64,000 nucleotides of DNA from Saccharina japonica (Eukaryota; Sar; Phaeophyceae; Laminariales; Laminariaceae). Below, piece after piece: positions 44,487 through 53,600 of this stretch. The notes under the pieces were generated by a model. The model saw only the letters and a list, made by a program, of their open reading frames with translations, did not search any database and was not told the DNA's origin. A program made the translations under genes and the position numbers. The first letter of the stretch is position 1. Each line of letters starts with the position of its first letter. The stretch covers positions 27,597-91,596 of the forward strand of contig MEHQ01000657.1 of the NCBI GenBank assembly GCA_008828725.1. The letters are read 5' to 3'.

Positions 44487-45055
44487 CATACGGTACCACG
44501 CAAGCTTCTCCCTCGACGACGTCCCCGAGCCGGGCTACTCCTTCACCACGGGATTACCGGAACGCCGTTATTCCCCCCCCGGCGTATGTCGCCCGGCCGG
44601 TGGACTCGATACTTCTGGACACTGCCTTGGAGGACTTCGTCACGCACAACCAGCCTTCCTTCGCCAAGGAGACGCGCGCAAACGTGCGCGTCGCCACCCA
44701 GCAGCTGCAGGGTACCTTTGAGACCTACGCGGGCGCAACGCTGCGCCAGATGTTGCAACACGTAGTCGCTGCTCCGGAGTCGGGGGAAGTCGTTTCGGCG
44801 GTCGACACCCTTGTGGAGCTGCTCTCAAAGAGGTTCGGTTGGCGTGGGTTCAGACATTGTCCCACCCTCGATTCCCAACTCCCTGCCATTTTCTTACGGC
44901 GACCCCGGCGACCTTGGTTCTCAGGCATCCCCTTCTCAGCTTCAGGCAGCTTGGCAAAGAGCGAAGGCCAACCGGGCCCTTAGCCCGGTAGTGCCCCTGG
45001 CTCTATCTCAGCTCCCTTTAACTCGTCGGGCTCGCCCGCCTTCCTGGTGACAGGA
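44487..45055 (+). pseudogene. frameshifted coding fragment of unknown family
   Basis: A GC-rich, codon-like stretch. It reads HASFSLDDVPEPGYSFTTG and RRYSPP in one frame, then after an eight-C run at 44573-44580 continues in another frame as VDSILLDTALEDFVTHNQ, LLSKRFG. The join would need one C fewer, so either a frameshift mutation or a homopolymer error is present. A second stretch, SYGDPGDLGSQASPSQLQ to LPLTRRARPPSW and stop (44881-45050), is in a third frame; an intron between them is possible but the candidate donor (GAG then GTTCGG) is weak. I do not recognise the family. Confidence 0.4.
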
Positions 45056-46320
45056 GGCTTTGATGTGGCAGGCTTGCAGAATCCACGGTCGCATGAGGAG
45101 CAGCACGTATATTCGCGTGGGCTCGTTGTTGAGCAGGCGAGCGGCGCGCCCAGCAGGGGCGCCGGGACCGGTTGCCGAGAGGCAGGAGTTGGTTTCCGTG
45201 CCAACAGAAGGGCCCCACCGTCGTCCTTGTGGAGGCGTCCTTTGTCAGTTAAAGTGCGTATTTCCGATGTCGCTCGGACTCGAGGGTAGCGCGGCTGATG
45301 AAGACAATAGGGCGGATGGAACCGGCTTCTTGTTTCTGTTAGAGTGTGCTGCAAGTCGTTCCCAAAAACTGCACGGCTACCTGTCGCAAGAGGTCGTTAA
45401 TCATTACGTTATTACATGGCGCTCGTACATATGTATAACGCTACTACGACGTACCAGGTATATACGTACCTGCACTGCTGTTGTTGTACATGCTCAGGCT
45501 CGCTTTTGCGCCCCACGCTTGCTTTAACGCTCGCTGTTTTCTAGAAGGAACCACTGTACCGGAACTATATACTAAACTGCACTTCTACCTTCTACTGCTG
45601 TAACCGATGCTACCAACGAGATCATCATCGTCTTACTCTGTAGTATTGGATATCGAACGATAATCGAGTTTGATACGATAGTAATGAACAAAAATAAACT
45701 ATCAATAGTCGGTACGATCTCGATAGTTGATACGTATATCAAGGAGTTTGTTCAGGGTCAACATGAAAAGCACGGGGATGCCAGGGGGTGGAGGGTAGAA
45801 TACGTTCGATATTTCCATATATCAAAAGTTTGATATCTCGATACTGCGATATGTTGAAACTTTCGGTACGATATCCAACCCTATTAATGGTATATATCAT
45901 ACCTGGTACATATCACACCATGCTTGATTAACGTGGCAGAAGTAGCCCAACAAACAGGGAAAAGTCGATGAGCGTACTACGGCTGTTTGGTCGCCAACGA
46001 TTTGAGACGATTTTCGGCCACTGTCCATGCGCTACGTATGGGCTGCAGGGATGCGCGAGGGTCTCAGGTCATACGACTGCGGCCATGCATCACATGAGTA
46101 CACCCCCCTCCCCTCTCCCACAATGCTTGAATATTCCTGGCATTCAACCCACTCCCCCCCACCCACCCCACCCCGGTTCCTTTCTGCCTCCTTATCCGAT
46201 CCAGAGAGAGAGCAGCCTACCACGAAGCTAACATTTAGGAGGAGGTGTATGCACCGAATAAAAAAGGGCCACCAAAAAAGGTACTCTGTTCGTAAATTGT
46301 CTGTGCACTGCACAAGAAAC
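45056..46320. other. no intact gene; TIR-like element at 45643-45885
   Basis: 45643-45885 starts TATTGGATATCGAACGATAA and ends GGTACGATATCCAACCCTA, an imperfect inverted pair around AT-rich sequence with repeated ATCGATA. A partial inverse copy of the CATCCCTAC repeat lies at about 46045-46110. The remainder is unassigned. Confidence 0.45.
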
Positions 46321-46327
46321 AAGGACA

Positions 46328-47089
46328 ATGTCATCCGAGAGAGCGTCAGCGCCCGTCCCACGCAGATCGATCAGGAGGTACTTCAATTCCGAAGCCGTGC
46401 AGGCCACATTGTTCCTCGTGATTAGCACGGTGTCGACCAAATGGGTATTTTTCGTGTACGTGGCGACGCCGACCCCAGCCAAGGCTGCGTCAGCTGGCGC
46501 GTTTCTTTGCATCAGCTACATCGGTTGGCGGAAGCGCCAAACCATCGACCGCTGGTGGAGGCGAAGAACCACCCGCCAGCGTTGCGCGGTCTGCTTGGCG
46601 AGGCGCCCCCTGTACTGGGCTCGCATGGGCTGGTTTCTGGCGGCTGCCTGCTCGTTGCTGGCGATTATCTTCAATTCTTGCTTGGAGAAACGCCTCGAGC
46701 AGGCCAAGAGACCCATGGTTGTGCAGTGCGCGCTGCCAGCGCCCTTCTATTGTCAGGGGCAGAGCGAGGCCCTCTGCGACCTCGACGCACTAACCATGTA
46801 TGGGGACGAACAGATGCCTTTCCCACAAGGCAGAATGGAACCCCACGCGGTGAGGACGGAGCAAGAGGAGGAGGAGGAGGAGGAGGAGATGAAGACGATC
46901 GTGGAGGAGGAGGAGGAGAAGAAGGGAGAACAGGAAGAGGGGCAGAAGGAGGAAGAGGCGGAATTTGGAGGAGGGAAGGGATGGTTCAGGATTCATACAA
47001 AGACGCCCATCGAGAAGAAGAAGTCCAAATCTTTCCGCGAAGCTTTCTTGGAGGAGCTCGGCGACCCCCTAGATTGGGCCTGGTACTAA
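46328..47089 (+). CDS. small membrane protein with acidic tail, unknown family
   Basis: 253 residues from the ATG at 46328 to TAA at 47087. Residues about 24-46 and 48-66 are hydrophobic and could form a helical hairpin. 67-95 is very basic (RRWWRRRTTRQR type) with a CxxC (CAVC). About 97-117 (WFLAAACSLLAIIFNS) is another membrane segment. About 168-203 is almost pure Glu with some Lys/Gln, encoded by GAG/GAA triplet expansion. The last 25 residues (KSKSFREAFLEELGDPLDW) form a distinct amphipathic end. The basic loop suggests the segment between helices faces the cytosol. No family is recognised. Support: single open frame, reasonable start context, and a duplicated 3' end just downstream. 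It may be one exon of a larger gene. Confidence 0.5.
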   Translation: MSSERASAPVPRRSIRRYFNSEAVQATLFLVISTVSTKWVFFVYVATPTPAKAASAGAFLCISYIGWRKRQTIDRWWRRRTTRQRCAVCLARRPLYWARMGWFLAAACSLLAIIFNSCLEKRLEQAKRPMVVQCALPAPFYCQGQSEALCDLDALTMYGDEQMPFPQGRMEPHAVRTEQEEEEEEEEMKTIVEEEEEKKGEQEEGQKEEEAEFGGGKGWFRIHTKTPIEKKKSKSFREAFLEELGDPLDWAWY

Positions 47090-47580
47090 TAGGCGGAAGT
47101 CTAGAAGGTATACAGCCGGTTCTCCGAGCGTTGATTAGGGGGTATGCAAAGTCGTGCGGTTGGCGGTGGTGGTGGTGTTGGTGGTGGTGATGGTGTGAGT
47201 AGGTGAAGAACAGGAGGGGGACAAGGAGCAAGATCAAGATGAGGAGGAGGAGGGGGGAGGAGGGGGAGGAGAAGGGGGTGGAGAAGGACGAAGAGGACGA
47301 AAATGAGGAGAAAGAAGAAGAGGAATAGGGAGTGGGAAGGGGGCGGAGAAGGAGCAGGAAGGGAGGTGGAGAGGAGGAGCAGGAGGAGGACGACAAGGAG
47401 GTGGTTGAAAGACAAGGGGTGGGAGCTGAAAAAGAGAAGACCGTCGGTGAAGCTTTCATTGGCAGAGCTCGGCGACCGGATGCTTTCGCCCTGGTTTTTC
47501 ATAGATAGGCGGATGTTTTTGTGGGATGGCCGTTTCTTAGAGAGTGCGGCTGGTGGAGGCGGCGTCGTGTGTGTTTGAGT
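47090..47580 (+). pseudogene. decayed duplicate of the 3' end of the membrane-protein gene
   Basis: 47200-47420 is GGA/GAG-rich like the acidic-tail codons, and 47427-47500 (GTGAAGCTTTCATTGGCAGA-GCTCGGCGACCGG) matches 47036-47066 (GCGAAGCTTTCTTGGAGGAG-CTCGGCGACCCC). Stops and frame changes show it is not functional. 47205-47420 is nearly all purines on the plus strand. Confidence 0.6.
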
Positions 47581-47954
47581 GTTGATCATTGAATATACCT
47601 GGTAGTTTGTTATGTATTTCGGCTGATACGGCTGGAACGCGATTCCCAGTCGCATCCCATGTTGCCGTATGTATTATGTCTTCTGCATGTGCGTGCATAC
47701 ATATATTGTATATTATCTTGTACTGTAGAGCAGAGCCAACGATCGAGGTTGCTCTGATGTTCCCTAGGTGTTACCCTAATATGTGCGTGTCGTATGTCGA
47801 CCGGGGTGGTGGTGGTGGTGTTGGTGGTGGTGGTTGCCTTACGTCTATTCTGCATGTACTGTATATTGATGCCGCTGACGATGATCTGAAGGTGGGGTGT
47901 AACGTCGTGTCGCGTGATAGTCATGAAAAGTTTGTTGGGCCCAGCACGGAGGAC

Positions 47955-48535
47955 ATCGGAGGGAGGGGGTGGGTGTACTCATACCGTGCATGGCCGAAGT
48001 CGTACGACCATAGACCCTCATATCCCTACAATGCCGGGACGGAGCACGTTAGCTTTTCACCAACCGTGCAGACATTGCTTGCGCAAAGGGCGAAGCGCCA
48101 TGAGGTGTTGTGCGAGGGGGGGGAGGGGGCGTGTACTCATGTCGTGTATGGCCTTAGTCGTATGACCATAGACCCTTTCATCCCTACAATGCCGGGACGG
48201 AGCACGTTGGGTTTTTACCAACCATGCAGACATTGCTTGCGCAAAGGGCAAATCGTCATGAGGTGTTGGGCGAGTCGCATGGAGGGGGGGGGGATACTCA
48301 TGTCGTGTGTGGCCTTAGTCCTATAACCATAGACCCTCACATCCCTACAACGCCGGGACGGAGCACGTTCGGTTTTCGCCAACCATGCAGACATTGCTTG
48401 CGCAAAGGGCAAAGCGCCATGAGGTGTTGGGCGAGTCGCATTGAGGGGGGGGGGATACTCATGTCGTGTGTGGCCTTAGTCCTATGACCATAGACCCTCA
48501 CATCCCTACAACGCCGGGACGGAGCACGTGGGGGG
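47955..48535 (+). repeat. tandem array of the CATCCCTAC repeat, about 3.6 units of 158 bp
   Basis: Units start near 47960, 48117, 48285 and 48445. Each opens with a G-run and TACTCATGTCGTG and contains ATGACCATAGACCCT, GGACGGAGCACGTT, CAGACATTGCTTGCGCAAAG and GCCATGAGGTGTTG. The last is cut by a long G-run at about 48530. The G-run at 48870-48897 is 28 nt. Confidence 0.85.
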
Positions 48536-49010
48536 GGGGGGGGGGGGGGGTTGAAAACTCCAGCCGTGCCACCGGCACCGAGTGCTGCTGCGGTAGGGTT
48601 TAACACGACGTACTGTATGTACCTGTTACAAAAATTATTTCAGTTCAAGTGAAAAAAATCGGCTCTTGACACACACACCCGTGGCGTGGCGCAACGCCTT
48701 TCAAACGATTTGTAGAACGGCATGAGCTCTCAAAGCAGGTTCACGCACTGCTGCAGCGACACACCAACCAGACACACACGGCGCCAAAGAAGCCAAAACT
48801 TCGTGTGAGGATTGGCGAAGAAGGTGAACGAACGACGGCCAGTTGGAAATATGCTTGTGTTCATAACCTGGGGGGGGGGGGGGGGGGGGGGGGGGGGCGT
48901 GCTCGGACCGAGGATCTCGACAATCGATGATTTGAGGGATGGACCTTATTATGTGAGCTAACGCGGACCGAACACACATTCTGGAAGACTACGCACCTCG
49001 TGCAGATCAT

Positions 49011-49250
49011 AGGGCTGGGCACTGGCTGACTCAGTCAGTAGCGATGTATACTGTCAACATCAATCAGTATACTGGATTGCAGCAGTATGTTGTCTTTCCT
49101 TCCGAAACGCTTTTGGTGGGTTTCCTTTCTATAATATGGCGTGTTTTTTGGACGTACCACATGTGATAAAAAAACTACTGGCAAATATATACTTGCCGGG
49201 TCAATTAGTAGATTGATACTGCCAGTACATACTGTGCCAGTGCCCAGCTT
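49011..49250. mobile_element. MITE, family AGGGCTGGGCAC, compact copy
   Basis: Begins AGGGCTGGGCACTGGCTGAC and ends GTGCCAGTGCCCAGCTT. The interior has CTTCCGAAACGCTTTTGGTG and CTATAATATGGCGTG. This intact copy defines where the 1049-6622 copy was invaded. Confidence 0.85.
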
Positions 49251-49264
49251 TAGCAGATCGTCGA

Positions 49265-49450
49265 TACTCACTTCTTATGATCTACTGTTAATCTTGTTAG
49301 GTGTCTAGTGAGTGTTGCCAGGTGGGACTCATAATCTACATGGTCTAGCACGTGTCTCCTTAGTTGGATCTGTACCATCCAGATCCTACAAAAACGATCA
49401 CAACGGCAGGTGGATGACGAACTAAATGAAGTTTGTAGATCATGATTTGC
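49265..49450. repeat. GATC-rich interspersed repeat, copy 4
   Basis: CTTATGATCTACTG, GTGTTGCCAGGTGGGACTC, ATGGTCTAGCACGTGTCTCC and TTGTAGATCATGATTTGCCC. Confidence 0.6.
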
Positions 49451-49519
49451 CCGAGGACTGAAATATTGGTCCGGAGAGACCGTTCTTACCCATCCAAAAA
49501 AAGCAAGGATCAATAACCG

Positions 49520-49985
49520 AGGATGGATGTGGTGTCAGCCCATGGAACGGCTTGGAAAGCCTGATCATTTCCGCTGTTCTTCTCTGTGTGCCAACATGAG
49601 ACAATTTGACCAAACGGGAGCTTCATGTGATTAATATGGAATTAGACAAGCCGAATATCACGGACAAATATGTACGCAGGGAGTTATTTCTGGAACACTC
49701 ATTACGTATCATGAGGTGATGAGAAAGGTGAACACCTGGAATGCAGCTTTGGAAGATGGATGTGGTGTCAGCCCATGGAACAGCTTGGAAAGCCCGATCA
49801 TCACCGCTGTTCTCTGTGTGCCAACGTGAGACAATTTGACCAAACGGGAGCTCCATGTGCTTAATTGATGGAATAAGATAAGTAGAATATCACGGACAAA
49901 TATGAACGCAGGGAGTTATTTCTGGAACACTCATTACGTGATGAGAAAGGTAAAACACCTGGAATACAGCTTTGGACCTCAACAG
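49520..49985 (+). repeat. tandem duplication, two units of about 230 bp
   Basis: GATGGATGTGGTGTCAGCCC begins both units (about 49522 and 49755), and both end CCTGGAAT(G/A)CAGCTTTGG. About 95% alike by eye. A separate 55-bp duplication, CCCCGAGCCCCAAGCA, lies at 50180-50250. Confidence 0.85.
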
Positions 49986-50636
49986 AAAGTTGACAAAAAC
50001 AGCAAAGTCATATAGCCGGTTCAGAGGCGGGCAGGCAGGCGCCTGCATGTTTAACGGCAGTCAACGCTGGCAGCATCGAGACCCATCTGCATGTGTGAGT
50101 GCCCGATGTAGTATGGTCCAGCTACGTTAGCTGCCTGTGGCCTGTGTGTCGCCATTTTTAGTAACCCTTGGGATGATGTCCCCGAGCCCCAAGCAAACAC
50201 AAAAAGGCATTTCTGTAGCGCTTGGGACGGCGTCCCCGAGCCCCAAGCACAAGGGAGGCATATTATGTTTCCCGGTTTTTTTATTTAGTTGCCCTGTCAT
50301 TTGTCTTCATTGCCCGAAAGCATGAAGCGCGCCTGCTGCAACACCCCTTCCAACCATCGCACACCGGCAAATACGGTTTCAAACCAAACCCTACCAAAAA
50401 AAGCGGCGGGATTATTGCGCACGAAAACGGCACAAAAAACGCCTCCACTCCGTTGAAGCGAGAAGATGTAACACCGCGCGCCGTGTTCTGCCCGCGCTCT
50501 GAACACTACCGCAACACCGCTCCACCCCCCAACCCTGCCGAAAGCTTCGACGGGGGGCAGGTAGAACGCCATCACACCAGAGACCAGAGAGAGCCAGAAC
50601 GCCGTGTGTTGGTGAAAGGAGCTAGCTAGCCGACGT

Positions 50637-53600
50637 TTACTTGGACTTCTTCTTGGCGAGCATCTTCTGGTAGAACTCCAGCTCCTTGCCCTCGAGGATG
50701 TACCCGTCGCAGCGGCCAGACTGTAAAAAAAAAGAAAGAAGAACGAGATACGAAAAGAGCGTTAAATTCGCCGGCAATACTCACAAAAAACTCCAACTAT
50801 TAATAGGAACTAACACGGCACGAAATATGTGCTTGAAACTGAGGAAGGATTGGTTAGAGTGGTAGAAAGAAGGGAGAGCCTCTTTAAACAGAACAAAAAC
50901 ACGAATAAAAGAACGGATGACAACTTAGCCCACATGAGACCTCCGGGACGTCGACCACCCAATCAACACGAAAGGAGAAAAAACAACAACGCAATCATGG
51001 AAAAAAAAGAGGCAAAATTACACGTTCTCCGATGCCATTCGAAAGCTTTTAAAAATCGGAGGTAGTGAGATTTTTGGTTGGCGGGCAAGATTCGTACCCG
51101 ATGCTAGGCAGCAAATAATATGGGGGAACATAGCAAAAATGGGAACTACGGTACGGACCGGATGGGTCAAAATAAAGCTTACGACCTTCACACTTCCACG
51201 TCTCGCTACAGGTTTTACTAACAAAGCTGGTCCCCCGTAAAATAGGGCAAGACGAAGTTTCAAGATCAACAGTGCAACGCACGTGCGAAAACAAAACAGT
51301 GGTACCCGGATTTTGACTAATATACTCGTATGCAACGCGTTGGTGAGTCGGGAGCATCCCCTCTACAGATGCAGGGATAGGTCAAATCAACACCAGGTTG
51401 GCGAAAGCTTTGACAGCTCCCCGCGGCATACTTCGCATAAATAACCGTCATAATGTGTACACGATCCTAAAAACTTTACACTCGAAGACGCGCGCGCGAT
51501 CAAAACATCAATATTACGGGGGTTCATATTAAATAGGACCTACGGTCAAAACAAAAACCGATACATTTCGCTACTTTTACTGGCAGTATGTGGTCCCTAT
51601 TTACTCCAAGTCTCCCCCGAAATAGTATATACGCCAAGCTTTATGGCAAACATACAGCGAGATATTTTCACGAACAGCTTGGTTTATTTTCCCCCTCGTA
51701 AAACCAAAGTGAGAAGTAACAGGCAGGCAAAGCTTTCCCCCTTCGGCGGAAAACACTATGGCAAACGGACAACAGTGTCAAGACACAACAGGAAACATGA
51801 AAGAAAGACGTATTGTTGTACCTGGCCGGGGCGGGATGAGATGCACGCGATGAAGCGACCCGACGCGAACTGCTCGTCGAGGAGGGGGTCCAGCGTGCGC
51901 TCCGCCTGGCGCTTGGCCATCTTGCGCTGCACGTGGTTGGACTTAGCCACGGTCTGAAGCGAAGCATCAACACCGCAAGAGTCCGAGTGAGAGAGTGAGT
52001 GATCCACCAAGACACAAAACATGGGTCATAGGTAAAATGTAGTCATACGAATGGTGTTTAATTTTACGACCGACCAGGCCTGGAACAACTAACAGGACAT
52101 GACATAGATGGTTCCTGTCGAGTACACAAAATATAGCTGCAATACATTTATGTTGTGTTTGTTCATCACGACCGACCCGGCTTCGACACACGAACGACAT
52201 GAAGTCCTTTTTTTTTTGTTAAAAGTGACCATAAAAGTGTAAGATAAGCATACCTCGTAAACGAAAGACAAAGACTCGCGTACGTACGTAGTCGTGATAA
52301 TCGGTTTCCGCTCAAAAGGTGCGGACGTCCTATATATATATGGTGTGCTTTTTCGGCGGGTGCTTACGTACTGCTGTGGAGGATATAGGGTTCGTACACC
52401 TCTTCAACTTTTGATCACAAATGCCAACCATGAAGATACGTAAACCAACATCCGGTCGACCTGCACCGTACTGTTTTAAACAACTTCTTCGCTTCGACAA
52501 AACCCATCATCAATGCGCCTGCCTGCCGCTGGGCAATTTTTCTCACCTCCTCAGTCTTAGGGGGCGCCTTCTTGCCCTTCTTGATGCCCACCACGGTGCC
52601 GTAGTGGTTCTCGTACCAAGACTTGAAAGGGTGGCCGTCGATCTGCAAAAGACAAGTGACATATGGATAGATGGGAGTTAGTTCAGAACTTGCGCGTATC
52701 ATATCCGAGTACAGTACGCGGCAGATGTGAAGAATCCCTTGATTTTTGGCCAGACTGAAATTTTGATTCAAGACTGGGTGTGTTCCACACTATTTTCAGT
52801 ACGAAGAGGTCGCATTCTTGCGTTTTTTCTGTACGCCGCATGAAACAGTACGGAATCTTGGGGAGTGTAAACCGTAAGTTTACCACAGCAAAAAAAAATT
52901 ACATCAATTTTATCCCCTCCAAAATGGGGCAGTTTTACACAGTAAATGTTACAGGTGTTGAGATCATGATCTATCTATCTACCCCTGAAGCCTAACCTGC
53001 CGTTATGAATTTTTTAAGCAGGATATACGGTAAAAGTGCGGATATACGAGACACAGAAGCGAGCGCGCGGGGCTTCGACTTACCACGACGATGGCGTTCT
53101 TGACGAGGGTCTTGGTGCGGACCAGCTCGTTGTTGCTGGCGTTGTAGATCACGTCGAGGATACGCGTCTTACGGGTGCACACTGTCACAACAAAAAAAAC
53201 ACGAAAAAGGGAGAGAAATGGGAATATTAATCAGTCAGTGTCATTATTTGTTTTTTTGGGAGGTCGTTCCTTATTAGGGGGATACGATTTACTCAATAAT
53301 GTATGTGTTTCCGGAGACGCCTCGGCAATTGGACGCGAGCAAAATGTGTAAAAGGATCCCGTTTTTCACAGTCAGTGGGTGAAAAAAACGCCTGTTGTCA
53401 ACAAAAACATAAAAGGGAGAGAAATAGGAAAATATTCAACACTTTCAAGGCGAGAAAAAATGCACAGGACCCCATCTTCTTGTACACTGTGGGCGAAAAA
53501 AACGCCGCCTAGCCATAGGCCTGTGCCAGCGACGAACCCCGTCCTATTTCGCATGATTCGGTTGCGTTTGACGGTCCTCCCTTGGGAGTTCAAAGACGAG

